From NCBI GenBank assembly GCA_012719125.1, contig JAAYAY010000378.1, forward strand, positions 62,001-126,000: 64,000 nucleotides of DNA, in the 5' to 3' direction. Every line of letters starts with the position of its first letter. Positions within the stretch are counted from its first letter, which is position 1. Below, piece by piece: positions 17,723 to 27,600 of the stretch. Below the pieces are notes generated by a model. The model was not told where the DNA came from. It saw only the letters and a list, made by a program, of their open reading frames with translations, and did not search any database. The stretch is from Planctomycetaceae bacterium. GTDB lineage: Bacteria > Planctomycetota > Planctomycetia > Pirellulales > Thermoguttaceae. The position numbers and the translations under genes were made by a program.

Positions 17723-20700
17723 CGACGCCCCAGACTGTTTTGACCACCGTCCCCACCCCCAACCAGCTTCGAGCCGAACTCGAATCCATGGTCCTGGGCG
17801 ACTTGATCGGCCCCGCTGGTGGCCCAACCGAAGAACTAACGGAACGCACCGTCCGGGACCGCTACCTCGTTGGCGTGTTGGCACCCAGCCGGGCAGGCAC
17901 ACCAACCGAATCCAAGCCCGAAGAAGAGGAAGACGAAGACACGCCGCTCATTCCCGATCCGCTGTCGGAAGGCGGCAGCGACACCGCTGACGATGGCACC
18001 ACCGACCAGGATGTTCCGGTCGCCCAGGCGATTTTGCCATCGTCCATTGGCATGACGTTCAGCGTCGATGCTGACGCCAAGGCCATCAAGGTGACGGCTT
18101 CCTGGGGCCAATACAAGCGGGAGGTACGGGAAAACCAAACCGATCCTCGTACCGGCAGACCGCTCCGGGTCTGGCAACGGTATCCAAGGGGCGGCGTCAT
18201 TGATGTTCCGCTCAAGGACGGGGCCATCAAAGCCACCGCACCCGACGCCGAGTTCCCGGATATCTACATTCAGGGCCAGATCCGTCACCGCAACACACAC
18301 TACGTCGTCACGCTGTTCTTGGTCAACGCACAGGCGGAAGGCCGTCCCAAGGACGAGTACCACATCTTCCAGCCGGAACTGAGCGTCCGAGGCGTGGATG
18401 ATGCACCGATTTTTGTGAAACGACTGGACCGGGCGTCCGCCAACGATGACTTGGAAGAACGACTGATGGCGATGCTGTACCGCCACCATGTCGAATTCGC
18501 CGTGGGGCACGGCGTCAGCGTCCACGTGGAGGTCTCCCCGGAATCCGACCGGGCCTTGATGGGCAGGACCGAAGTGGTCCCCCGGTACGAAGTCCCCCGT
18601 ACCTCACCACCCACGGCCGCCGACGCCGAACAGAACCCGGCTTTCGCCAAACTGGATGGCTTGGTGCTGGACATGAAGGCACTGGCCGAGGCGGACGCCA
18701 AGAAGCTGCCGAAGATGCTGGAGCCGCTTCTCACCGCATATCGGGAGTGGATCGACGGCGAAGAAGCCAAAGTCACTGATCCCAAAGAAGGCTTGTCTCA
18801 ATTCGGTGATGCTCCCCAGGTCGCCATCGAATACTGCCGCACGACGCTGAAACGGATCGAAGCCGGTATGCAACTGCTTGCCAAGGACAAGCAAGTCCTG
18901 GAAGCCTTCCAGTTCATGAACCGGGCGATGTGGCTCCAGCGGACCCATTCGATCTACTCGGAGCAAATCCGCAGGGGCAGCCAGCCGGACTTCGACAAGG
19001 ACATCGACCTGCCGAACAACCGCCGTTGGTATCCCTTCCAGATCGCTTTCATCCTGCTCAACCTGCCGGGTGTCACCAAGCTCGACCATCCCGAACGAAG
19101 CGACGGTCCCGATGCCCTGGCCGACCTCCTGTTCTTCCCAACCGGTGGTGGTAAGACGGAAGCATACTTGGGCCTGTCGGCCTACACGATGGGTCTGCGA
19201 CGGCTGCAAGGTACGGTGGCGGGCCGAGTGGGCGACGAAGGTGTGGCGGTGCTGATGCGGTACACATTACGCCTGCTGACGATCCAGCAGTTCCAGCGGG
19301 CCACGGCCTTGATCTGTGCCTGTGAATCGATCCGCCGAAAGGCATTGGAGCAGGGTGACGGCCGTTGGGGCAAGACGCCCTTCCGCATCGGCCTTTGGGT
19401 TGGACGGAGAACGACACCCAACCGAACCGACGATGCCGCCGAGGCCATCAAGCAGGCCCGTGGCAACAAATTCGGTGCCGGGGGTGCAGGCATAGGCACT
19501 CCATACCAACTGACCGCCTGTCCGTGGTGCGGCAGTGCCATCGAAGCGGGCAAGCACCTGGACTGCAAACAGTACCCGCATGGATCAGCCAGGACGCTGA
19601 CATATTGCAGTGACAAGCATGGCCTGTGCCTGTTCAGCAAACGTCAGGCATCGGACGAAGGGCTGCCGGTTGTGGTGGTGGACGAAGAGATCTACCGGCG
19701 ACTGCCGACTCTGCTGATCGCCACCGTGGACAAGTTCGCCCAGATGCCGTGGAAGGGTGAAGTCCAAATGCTGTTCGGGATGGTCAACGGCTTCTGTGAA
19801 CGGCATGGATTCAAGTCCCCGGAGATCGAAGATTCGACAATCCATCCCAAATCGAAACTGGGCCTGCCCTCGGCAAGATTGCTGGAACATGGACCACTTC
19901 GTCCGCCCGACCTCATCATCCAGGACGAGCTTCACCTCATCAGTGGCCCCTTGGGGACACTGGTGGGCCTGTACGAAACAGCCATTGACAAGCTCTGCAC
20001 CTGGGAAGTCGGCGGCAAAAAAGTCCGGCCCAAACTGATCGCATCGACGGCCACGATCAAGAATGCCGACGTGCAGGTGAGGAGCCTGTTCCTACGCACG
20101 GTCAACATCTTCCCACCACCCAGCCTGGACATCCGGGACAACTTCTTCTCCATGCAGCGGGAGCCGGATGAAAAGAACTTCGGACGCCGGTATCTTGGCA
20201 TCTGTGCTCCGGGCCGCAGGCTCAAAGCAGCCCTGATCCGAGTGTACGTGGCCTACCTGTGTTCGGCTCAAGCCCTGTACGAAAAGTACGGCAAGGGTGT
20301 TGATCCCTGGATGACCGTCGTGGGCTACTTCAATTCCATGCGGGAACTCGGCGGGATGCGGCGTCTGGTTGACGACGATGTTTTCAGCCGGTGCCGCAAA
20401 CAGGATCGCCGGGGCCTAGCCAAACGGTACTTTGGCGGCGACTATCTTGCCGAATTGACCAGCCGGATGCGGTCGGAGGATATTCCCCTGATCCTTGACC
20501 GGCTGGAAGCAATCTTCGACCCGGCACTGGCCGAACAAAGGAAGAAGGCGTTCGACACCAGGAACTTCAAGGATGCCCCCAAGAAGCCACTGGACGTGCT
20601 GCTGGCGACGAACATGATTTCCGTTGGCGTGGACGTGAAACGGCTGGGCTTGATGGTCGTCGCCGGTCAGCCCAAGGCCACCGCCGAGTACATCCAGGCC

Positions 20701-21324
20701 ACGAGTCGTGTCGGCCGTACCTTCCCTGGTCTTGTCTGCACCGTGTTCAACTGGGCAAGACCCCGTGACCTTTCCCACTACGAAACGTTTGAGCATTACC
20801 ACGCCACGTTCTACAAGCACGTCGAACCACTTTCGGTGACGCCGTTCTCCCCAGGGGCGTTGCAGCGGGGTTTGGCTGGATTGCTGGTTTCCCTGGTGCG
20901 GCTGCGGGGCATCGAGTTCAATCCGAACGAGACAGCATCCAGGGTGACGACAGGCAATCCCTACGTGCAGGAGGCCATCGACACCATTGTCAAACGGGCC
21001 GAGGTGATCGGCGACGGCCAGAAGACCGGGGACTTCTGCCGGGCCGAACTACTTGGCAAGGCCGATCTGTGGCAGGCGGAAGCACAGAACACCACCGGTG
21101 GACGGACGCTGACCTACACGGAGCCGTTCGGTGCAGGTGGCCCAAAGAAAGGGACGACGGTGAGCCTGCTTCGCAGCCCCGGCATGGAGCGGTGGGAAGA
21201 ATTCACCTGCCTGAATTCCCTGCGTGAAGTCGAACCGCCCGTCAAGTTCATCATCGACGACGGCGGGTTGGATGAGGGCGGGACCGAAGAAGATGTTTCG
21301 GTGCCGCAGGAGGCCCAGCCATGA
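17719..21324 (+). CDS. drmA: DrmA, DISARM core helicase
   Basis: A 1201-residue helicase. Walker A is FFPTGGGKTEAYLG (about residue 474) and the B box is the unusual IIQDELHLISGPLG (about 735), typical of DrmA in place of DEAH. The second lobe shows VLLATNMISVGVDV and the arginine-finger motif QATSRVGR. A cysteine-rich insert (CPWCGSAIEAG, HLDC, YCSDKHGLC) around residues 596-635 looks zinc-binding. In DISARM, DrmA works with DrmB as a DNA-loading complex that senses unmethylated or free-ended DNA. It overlaps drmMI and drmB by four bases on either side, so translation is tightly coupled. Confidence 0.95.
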   Translation: MTTPQTVLTTVPTPNQLRAELESMVLGDLIGPAGGPTEELTERTVRDRYLVGVLAPSRAGTPTESKPEEEEDEDTPLIPDPLSEGGSDTADDGTTDQDVPVAQAILPSSIGMTFSVDADAKAIKVTASWGQYKREVRENQTDPRTGRPLRVWQRYPRGGVIDVPLKDGAIKATAPDAEFPDIYIQGQIRHRNTHYVVTLFLVNAQAEGRPKDEYHIFQPELSVRGVDDAPIFVKRLDRASANDDLEERLMAMLYRHHVEFAVGHGVSVHVEVSPESDRALMGRTEVVPRYEVPRTSPPTAADAEQNPAFAKLDGLVLDMKALAEADAKKLPKMLEPLLTAYREWIDGEEAKVTDPKEGLSQFGDAPQVAIEYCRTTLKRIEAGMQLLAKDKQVLEAFQFMNRAMWLQRTHSIYSEQIRRGSQPDFDKDIDLPNNRRWYPFQIAFILLNLPGVTKLDHPERSDGPDALADLLFFPTGGGKTEAYLGLSAYTMGLRRLQGTVAGRVGDEGVAVLMRYTLRLLTIQQFQRATALICACESIRRKALEQGDGRWGKTPFRIGLWVGRRTTPNRTDDAAEAIKQARGNKFGAGGAGIGTPYQLTACPWCGSAIEAGKHLDCKQYPHGSARTLTYCSDKHGLCLFSKRQASDEGLPVVVVDEEIYRRLPTLLIATVDKFAQMPWKGEVQMLFGMVNGFCERHGFKSPEIEDSTIHPKSKLGLPSARLLEHGPLRPPDLIIQDELHLISGPLGTLVGLYETAIDKLCTWEVGGKKVRPKLIASTATIKNADVQVRSLFLRTVNIFPPPSLDIRDNFFSMQREPDEKNFGRRYLGICAPGRRLKAALIRVYVAYLCSAQALYEKYGKGVDPWMTVVGYFNSMRELGGMRRLVDDDVFSRCRKQDRRGLAKRYFGGDYLAELTSRMRSEDIPLILDRLEAIFDPALAEQRKKAFDTRNFKDAPKKPLDVLLATNMISVGVDVKRLGLMVVAGQPKATAEYIQATSRVGRTFPGLVCTVFNWARPRDLSHYETFEHYHATFYKHVEPLSVTPFSPGALQRGLAGLLVSLVRLRGIEFNPNETASRVTTGNPYVQEAIDTIVKRAEVIGDGQKTGDFCRAELLGKADLWQAEAQNTTGGRTLTYTEPFGAGGPKKGTTVSLLRSPGMERWEEFTCLNSLREVEPPVKFIIDDGGLDEGGTEEDVSVPQEAQP

Positions 21325-23177
21325 CAACTTCCGCCCAGATGCGAAAATCGGAAGTCGGTGAAGTGCGTCCCAGCCAGACCCTAACCACGTTTGGCATCGG
21401 GTCATTGGTCGATCTGCCGAACATGTCGGTGATCGTCATGGGCCTGGATGATTGGCCCATTTCCCATTCCACCGAGATTTCCGAAGAACGTCTGCTGGCT
21501 TCTGCCCAGTCGATTCTAGGTGGTCAAGTGCGTCGTTTGTTGACGCCACCTCGTGGACCGGAATCCGTGGGGGCTCAGACCAACTGGTTTGATGAATCCC
21601 GGCAGATCGGCGTCCCCGTGGCCCCGTTTCCCCGCTGGATGGTCTGCTCCCGGTGCCGTCTGCTGGCTCCTCTCAGTTCCGGCCTGTTTGAGCCCAAGGT
21701 GTATCCGTATCGTCCCGACCGGGCCTGCTACGTCCACAACTGCACGACCCAGGGGCGTCCTCCCTTGGTGGTGCCTGCCCGCTTCATGGTGACCTGCGAA
21801 TGTGGGCATCTGGATGACTTCCCCTGGCTGGAATTCGTTCACCGTGGTCCCACCGACTGCAACGGGCCGTTGAGGCTGTTTGAATTTGGGCCATCCGGTG
21901 AGATGGCCGATGTGCAGGTGGTGTGCGACAAATGCGAAGGGGTCCATCGTCGCATGGCCGAGGTGATTGGGCCGGTGGGGGCAAAGCAAATGCCATCGTG
22001 TCGAGGGCGACGACCGCACCTGCGGGACATCGACCCCAACGGCTGCACCGTGGACAGCGTGCGGCCCATCGCCCTGGGTGCTTCCAACCTGTGGTTCCCC
22101 GTGCTGATCTCGGCGTTGTCGGTGCCGCAGGCCACCGATGACCTGGGCCGGTTGGTGGAAGACAACTGGGCGGTGTTGGGGAAGGCCACCAGCATCGACA
22201 TCTTGGCGGCGTTCCGGCAGATCGGCCAACTGAAAGACCTGAGCAAGTACAACGACCAACAAGTCTGGGAGGCCGTCCAGAAAAAGAACGAAGGTGGTGC
22301 GGAGGGGGCCGAGTCGCCCAATGACCTGAAGTCCCCGGAGTGGAAGGTGTTTTCCAATCCGTCAACGGCCAAGGAAAGCCGCACCTTCAAGCTGCGGACG
22401 GTCGATCCGCCGCCAGACTTCGCCCAGTATTTCCACAAGATCGTGCTGGCTGACAAGCTACGGGAGGTCCGGGCGTTGGTTGGCTTCAGCCGGATCATGT
22501 CGCCACGGGATTTCGACAGTGCCGCCGACCTTCCTCCTGAGCGGCGAGCCAGGATTTCCCGCAAAGATCCGGTGTGGGTTCCTGCATCGGAGGTCCGGGG
22601 CGAAGGCATCTTCTTCCAGTTCTCGGAGAAGGTCATCCAGGCTTGGGTCAAGAAGAACCGGGCCTACGACCGGGAATTCGAGAAAGCCCACATTGCGTGG
22701 AAAGCAGCCAAGAACATCCCGCATCCCGAATCAGGTTATCCGGGAATTCGGTTTGTTCTGCTGCACACCTTCGCCCACGCCCTGATCCGCCAGCTTGCCA
22801 TTGAATGCGGCTACACCAGTGCGTCCATTACCGAACGGATCTACTCCCGAAATCCGGTCGATGGCGAACCGATGGCCGGAGTGTTGATCTACACGGCCGC
22901 CCCAGATAGTGAAGGGACGCTGGGCGGCCTGTGTGCCCTTGGTGAACCGGACAAACTGAATCGGCACATCCGGCGTGCCTTGGAGAAAATGAGCCTGTGT
23001 GCCTCCGACCCGCTTTGTTCCGAACATCTTGTTGGAGCCGGGGAGACGCTGCATGGGGCGTCCTGCCACGCCTGTTCCTTCCTGCCGGAAACGTCCTGTG
23101 AACGGGGAAACAAGTATCTGGACCGGTCGGCGTTGGTTGCCACGGTTGAACGAACCAACTTGGCGTTCTTTGGGTAG
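21321..23177 (+). CDS. drmB: DrmB, DISARM core DUF1998 protein
   Basis: A 618-residue protein with the DUF1998 domain at the C-terminus: FVLLHTFAHALIRQLAIECG, YTAAPDSEGTLGGL, and a final cysteine cluster (CASDPLCSEH, GASCHACSFLPETSCERG) that probably binds zinc. The N-terminal half also has cysteine pairs (MVCSRCRLLAPLS, VTCECGHLDDFPW, VCDKCEG). The DrmA-DrmB pair defines DISARM. It overlaps drmA by four bases and is followed four bases later by drmC. It appears full length and intact. Confidence 0.95.
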   Translation: MTTSAQMRKSEVGEVRPSQTLTTFGIGSLVDLPNMSVIVMGLDDWPISHSTEISEERLLASAQSILGGQVRRLLTPPRGPESVGAQTNWFDESRQIGVPVAPFPRWMVCSRCRLLAPLSSGLFEPKVYPYRPDRACYVHNCTTQGRPPLVVPARFMVTCECGHLDDFPWLEFVHRGPTDCNGPLRLFEFGPSGEMADVQVVCDKCEGVHRRMAEVIGPVGAKQMPSCRGRRPHLRDIDPNGCTVDSVRPIALGASNLWFPVLISALSVPQATDDLGRLVEDNWAVLGKATSIDILAAFRQIGQLKDLSKYNDQQVWEAVQKKNEGGAEGAESPNDLKSPEWKVFSNPSTAKESRTFKLRTVDPPPDFAQYFHKIVLADKLREVRALVGFSRIMSPRDFDSAADLPPERRARISRKDPVWVPASEVRGEGIFFQFSEKVIQAWVKKNRAYDREFEKAHIAWKAAKNIPHPESGYPGIRFVLLHTFAHALIRQLAIECGYTSASITERIYSRNPVDGEPMAGVLIYTAAPDSEGTLGGLCALGEPDKLNRHIRRALEKMSLCASDPLCSEHLVGAGETLHGASCHACSFLPETSCERGNKYLDRSALVATVERTNLAFFG

Positions 23178-23181
23178 TTCT

Positions 23182-23973
23182 ATGGAATCGCATCGAACCA
23201 TCATCGAGGCTGCCCATGAACTGGCGAGCAGCCTGCCCGGCAGCACGGCCGAGGCGGTGGCCGATGCAATCCTGACCACCGGTGTGGCTGGGCTGCGAGC
23301 CGAAATCGCCAAACGGGTTCCCCACCATCACCACCGGGACTTGGCGTTGAAGTTCGTAGACATGTGGCGGGCTGAAGCTGCTGACCTGGACGCCCAGGTC
23401 GTTGCCGTCGCCCTCCAAACCGCCGTATTGTCCGAGCAGGTCCATCACGATTCCCAGAGTGTCGAACTGGTGTGGACCGGACCCGACGTTGGGGACATGC
23501 CGTTCCGCCGCACCGAACAGGCCATCCTGCAACTGCTGGATGCGGCCAAAGAGCGGATCACCCTGGTCAGCTTCGCCGTGTACCGCATCCCCAACGTCGC
23601 CAAGTCCCTGGTCAAAGCGGCGAAACGTGGCGTTCGGTTGACGGTGATCGTCGAAACGCCGGACAAGATCGAGGGCGAGGGTGAGTACAGCACGATCCGG
23701 GCACTGGGGCAGGAGGTTTCGGCGTGTTCGGCGGTCTACTTCTGGCCGAAGAACAAGCGGCCCTTGGGCGACAACAGTAAAGTCGGCATCCTGCACGTGA
23801 AGTGTGCGGTGGCCGATGGCGAGTGGCTATTCCTGTCCTCGGCCAACCTGACTCAGCAGGCGTTCACGATCAACATGGAACTGGGGATGCTGGTCCGGGG
23901 TGGGACGATGCCTAGGCGTGTGGAACAGCAGTTTGAGCGGCTGATTTCGACCGGGGTTTTGGGCACGGTGTAA
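23182..23973 (+). CDS. drmC: DrmC, phospholipase D-like DISARM nuclease
   Basis: A 263-residue protein with one PLD-type HKD motif, HVKCAVADGEWLFLSSANLT (His205, Lys207, Asp212), so a dimer would be needed for a complete active site. The N-terminal 90 residues are helical. An upstream strand-helix unit (ERITLVSFAVYRIPNVAKSL) belongs to the PLD fold. The ATG at 23182 lies just after the drmB stop. DrmC is part of the DISARM core set, although in studied systems it is reported to be the most dispensable. It ends the canonical operon. Confidence 0.93.
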   Translation: MESHRTIIEAAHELASSLPGSTAEAVADAILTTGVAGLRAEIAKRVPHHHHRDLALKFVDMWRAEAADLDAQVVAVALQTAVLSEQVHHDSQSVELVWTGPDVGDMPFRRTEQAILQLLDAAKERITLVSFAVYRIPNVAKSLVKAAKRGVRLTVIVETPDKIEGEGEYSTIRALGQEVSACSAVYFWPKNKRPLGDNSKVGILHVKCAVADGEWLFLSSANLTQQAFTINMELGMLVRGGTMPRRVEQQFERLISTGVLGTV

Positions 23974-24008
23974 ACACGGTGGTTGAAGCGGATCGAGGGA
24001 CGATCAAC

Positions 24009-25376
24009 ATGGCCTTTCCAACAACACAGATGTCTGGCTACACCGATCTCCGAAGTCGCATTGCCCTGGCGTTGGGGCGATGTCAGGAGCAGCCGTGGCT
24101 TGACTTCAAGGAGTCCCGGCCGTGGTTAGAACTCCGGTGGCGACTCCTCAAGACGATAATGGGTATGGCGAACCTTCGAGACGGCGGCTTAGTTCTCATC
24201 GGCGTTGCAGAACGTGCAGACACCTGGGAACTCACTGGCATTCAGAATGACCATTTATCTACGTTCGACTACGACGAAATCATCGACCAACTCAGCAAGT
24301 ACGCCTCACCACAAGTGGCCGTAGATATGGTGGTTCACGACCACGACGATGGCAGACGTTATCTCGCCATCCATGTTCATCAGTTCCAGGATGCCCCCGT
24401 CGTTTGCCGCAACAACTCTCCCGATGACGTGAAGGGAAAGGAGCGACTCCTAGCGGCAGAAGTCTACGTCCGGCCAACCACTGGAAGGCCACGAACGGAA
24501 AAGGTCTCCGATGCAGCGAGGCTTCACGACCTCCTGGAACTTGCAGCCGAATTTCGGGCGAGACGGATGCTCGAAGTTGGCAAACGGGTTGGGCTAGTTC
24601 CGGGCGAAACTTCCGCATCGTACTTCGACGCCGAGCTTTCAACGATTCAGGACTTTCCGGTGCCGGTGAATAGTTTTCCCTTCTGGCGGGTCCTTTTTCG
24701 TCCAGAAGTCTACGATGCTGATCGAGTTTCCAGCCTTACCGAATGCGTCAAATTGGTTGAAAAGGCAAGGGTTCAGCTAAGAGGTTGGGACTTTCCTCAT
24801 CTCTCAAATCGAGACAACGAACGCACGCACGGTTCGAATTGGGTCAGTTCGTGGGCGAATTTCATGGGAAACATCGAGTACTGGCGACTATTCCAGAGCG
24901 GACAGTTCATCCACTTCTCCGCATTGCGTGAAGCAACCGAACGACAGTGGAGAATCAAACTTCAAGAACAGACGGTAAGCCATCTACGGCATGAACAAGG
25001 CATCGACTGGGATATAGTCCCCGGATTCGTCTCTCTGGTCAATCTCGTTTACACCATCACCGAGTATTTCGAGTTCGCTGCACGAATCTGTCAGTCGGGT
25101 GTGTATCAGGGCAACCTTGACATTTCCATCGACCTGAACGGTGCGAAGGGATTCGTCCTCACGACCGAATGGGGTAGGATTTGGCGGCAGTATTGTGCTG
25201 CCAGCGAAAATCACCTAACCAAGACATGGCGTGTTTCAAGTGAGAAGCTCATCGCCGGTTCGCTGGAACACTCTCTCACGGCGATTGCGTGGCTGTCCGA
25301 GTGCTTTGGGTGGCTGTCTCCCAACTTGGACGCCATTCGCAGCGACCAACAGAAACTCCTGACCGGGAGGCTATAA
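24009..25376 (+). CDS. AlbA_2 (Schlafen-like) domain protein
   Basis: A 455-residue protein. Residues 20-160 form an AlbA_2 domain: EQPWLDFKESRPW near the start, MANLRDGGLVLIGVAERAD, and a closing VYVRPTTGRPRTE. The remainder (about 180-455) is helical and unassigned. AlbA_2/Schlafen proteins bind nucleic acid and several are defence proteins or transcriptional regulators. ATG 24009 is chosen since the 30 bases upstream have no conserved coding sequence. It follows drmC by 35 bases on the same strand and precedes the TIR gene, so it is probably an add-on to the DISARM operon. Confidence 0.8.
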   Translation: MAFPTTQMSGYTDLRSRIALALGRCQEQPWLDFKESRPWLELRWRLLKTIMGMANLRDGGLVLIGVAERADTWELTGIQNDHLSTFDYDEIIDQLSKYASPQVAVDMVVHDHDDGRRYLAIHVHQFQDAPVVCRNNSPDDVKGKERLLAAEVYVRPTTGRPRTEKVSDAARLHDLLELAAEFRARRMLEVGKRVGLVPGETSASYFDAELSTIQDFPVPVNSFPFWRVLFRPEVYDADRVSSLTECVKLVEKARVQLRGWDFPHLSNRDNERTHGSNWVSSWANFMGNIEYWRLFQSGQFIHFSALREATERQWRIKLQEQTVSHLRHEQGIDWDIVPGFVSLVNLVYTITEYFEFAARICQSGVYQGNLDISIDLNGAKGFVLTTEWGRIWRQYCAASENHLTKTWRVSSEKLIAGSLEHSLTAIAWLSECFGWLSPNLDAIRSDQQKLLTGRL

Positions 25377-25450
25377 CCATCCCTGCTTCAAGATCCCAGA
25401 ACAGCTTCACAGACTGCAATACGACGACACGAAACTCCGAGGTCAAAGCA

Positions 25451-26626
25451 ATGGCGACGAACCCGCAGGGAATTCTTCAGCAACTCAAACGTCAACTCGA
25501 AGACATCGCAGCGTACCCGTGGGAACCGGTCGAACAATGGAGTGAGCGAGCCCTGCCAGTCATTCGGCAGTGGTTTCCGAATGATCTTGATGATTTTCGA
25601 CGTTTGGCAAAGCGACCGCCGCCGACCGGGCTCCCAATGGCGTTAGGCAGAGACGCCCAGGAAAACGAACGCCGGTCGGCAGAACTCCGAAGCATTGAGG
25701 TTGCCACCGACCGCCAACTGTGTCAGCTGGCTCACGTACGGATCGTCAGCTTTCTGGAGGGACTCACTACCGCACACGATCTGCAGGGCACGCAGATTCA
25801 GGAAGAATCGTGTATGGACGTGCTGATTAGCTGGTCCAAACCACAGAGCCGGGAGATGGCCACCCTTTTCCACCGTTGGATACCCAAGGTACTCCCAGGG
25901 GTCAATCCCTGGATGTCTGACAAGGACATCGACAAGGGTACGGATTGGTGGAACGAACTCAAGGGACTTCTGACCAGGGCCAAGATGTGCATCATTTGCG
26001 TTACGCCACAGAACGTCAGATCCCCATGGCTGTATTTTGAGACAGGGACAATTGCGGGCAAAGGGGAAAATGTCCGTGTATGCCCGTACCTTGTTGGGCT
26101 TGATCCGAGCATGTTGGCGGACGGGCCTCTGGGAAAGTACCAGTGTACAGCAGCGACGAAGGATGACACGTTGAGCCTCGTTCGTTCCCTGAACAAGGCT
26201 TTGGACGCCGGAAGTCGGCACAATGAAGGGCTTCTCGAAGGGAACTTCGAGGCAAAATGGCCTGAGTTCGAGCGTGAACTGAATCGCATCCAGGCGATGG
26301 ATGTCGGCAAGGCGGATGATTTCGTTGAAACCGACGCCGATCAACTGGCGGGCTACAAGCTGACTTCAGAGGCACGCACGCTGTTGGTCGAAGCCTCGAA
26401 GGATGAACGGGGAACGGTATTGTACGCTTGTAATCTTGCGGAATCGGTACTCCAAACCAATAGACGCAATTTCGTCAAAAAAGGAAACCCTCGTTCAGCG
26501 GCGACGTGGAAGCAGGCAATCGACGACCTCGTAGCTGTCGGCCTGCTTGAGGATCGGAGCGGTACGGGCGGGGTCTTCGTATTGACTGGCAGGGGCTACA
26601 ACGCAGCCGACTTGCTGCGGCAGTAG
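25451..26626 (+). CDS. TIR-domain protein, probable NADase effector
   Basis: A 391-residue protein. Residues 121-265 form a TIR domain: MDVLISWSKPQSREMA, then MCIICVTPQNVRSPWLYFETG, where Glu197 sits at the catalytic glutamate position of NAD-cleaving TIRs, and YLVGLDPSML. The N-terminal 120 residues are helical and likely regulatory. The C-terminal 100 residues end in a winged-helix-like unit (AIDDLVAVGLLEDRSGTGG). TIR enzymes in bacterial defence deplete NAD or make signalling nucleotides once triggered. It follows the AlbA_2 gene by 74 bases on the same strand. Whether it works with DISARM is inference. Confidence 0.85.
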   Translation: MATNPQGILQQLKRQLEDIAAYPWEPVEQWSERALPVIRQWFPNDLDDFRRLAKRPPPTGLPMALGRDAQENERRSAELRSIEVATDRQLCQLAHVRIVSFLEGLTTAHDLQGTQIQEESCMDVLISWSKPQSREMATLFHRWIPKVLPGVNPWMSDKDIDKGTDWWNELKGLLTRAKMCIICVTPQNVRSPWLYFETGTIAGKGENVRVCPYLVGLDPSMLADGPLGKYQCTAATKDDTLSLVRSLNKALDAGSRHNEGLLEGNFEAKWPEFERELNRIQAMDVGKADDFVETDADQLAGYKLTSEARTLLVEASKDERGTVLYACNLAESVLQTNRRNFVKKGNPRSAATWKQAIDDLVAVGLLEDRSGTGGVFVLTGRGYNAADLLRQ

Positions 26627-26695
26627 CCAGTTTGCGAAACGTGCCCTTTTTGTCGGTTGGGCGTGTGCGGCTTGCGATTCCTGTGGGGCATTGTC

Positions 26696-27580
26696 ATGGA
26701 CTTCTACACCTACACCACCACCCGTGAAGCTTGCAGCAGGGCCGGTTTGGACGACGCCCCCGATGCGTTCTACGAGACCGCTCTGGCCGATGCCCTGGCT
26801 ATCCAATCGGCCCAGTTCTTTTTCCAGTTGAACAACGAGCGGGACTGGGAGAAGGCCCGGCGACCGTACTACAACGTTTGGCCGTCCATCGTGCCCATGC
26901 TAACCCGGCTGAACCTGGATCTGGATTCCGGCCTGATCCAACTTCCCATGCCCGCCCTTTGCGTCCGTCTGCCCAAGCAGAACAATCCGATGACCTTTGA
27001 CTGGCGGGGCCAGTCATTTCAGATCCGCTGCATCATGCTGGGCGACATGGGGGAAGGAAAGGCCATTTCGGTCCTGATCGATGTGGGCGAGACCATGAAC
27101 AACGGGGCGTTCGACATGCCCGTGTACACCTACTGCAACTTCCGCCGCCAGGACGGCCTGACGGTGGAGCAGTCGTTGGCAGGGCTGGGGAAAGACGCAT
27201 TTTCCGACATCGGCGTCCAAGTCCCCTCGGATTTCGTCACCGATTGCGTGCGGCTGTGTTGCAGCCTGTGCCTGCTTGAACATGACCCCTCGGTCATCGA
27301 GCCGGATGTGCTGAGCAAAGATCGGGACAAGTTTGAAAGTTCGGGCGACCAGAAGTACGTGGACAAGGCCCATCGGCGTGGTAAGGTCGGCTGGAATGTC
27401 GGCCGTCACATCGAAGTTTCGCCCCACTACCGCCGTCCGCACATGGCATTGGTGTGGACGGGGACGGGGCGGGCGGTCCCCAAGATCGTACCACGGCGGG
27501 GCAGCGTCGTGCATCGGGAATTGGTCGAGAAGGTGCCGAGTGGGTTTGGGGAGTCAGGTCAGCCAGCAGCCAAATGCTGA
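26696..27580 (+). CDS. Paralogue 1 of a locally triplicated unknown family
   Basis: A 294-residue soluble protein, closely related to the products at 29238 and 30381. The shared pattern is a start MDFYTYTTTREACSRAG, the block PYYNVWPSIVPMLTRLNLDL, a cysteine-rich VRLCCSLCLLEHD, and an RGKVGWNVGRHIE segment leading to PHYRRPHMALVWTG and VPRRGSVVHREL. The C-terminal basic R-x2-H and R-x-G pattern distantly recalls AcrVA2-like proteins, but the match is too weak to name. ATG 26696 is chosen because all three copies start with M-D-F. A unique tail (GESGQPAAKC) follows the common ending GFGE. Confidence 0.8.
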   Translation: MDFYTYTTTREACSRAGLDDAPDAFYETALADALAIQSAQFFFQLNNERDWEKARRPYYNVWPSIVPMLTRLNLDLDSGLIQLPMPALCVRLPKQNNPMTFDWRGQSFQIRCIMLGDMGEGKAISVLIDVGETMNNGAFDMPVYTYCNFRRQDGLTVEQSLAGLGKDAFSDIGVQVPSDFVTDCVRLCCSLCLLEHDPSVIEPDVLSKDRDKFESSGDQKYVDKAHRRGKVGWNVGRHIEVSPHYRRPHMALVWTGTGRAVPKIVPRRGSVVHRELVEKVPSGFGESGQPAAKC

Positions 27581-27600
27581 TAGATGAGGAACGTGTTTGT

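Noticed and set aside
9319-23973. Class 2 DISARM
   Set aside because: The methylase has an NPPF adenine motif and a SNF2-type drmD is present, so class 1 fits; no cytosine methylase drmMII or drmE is seen.
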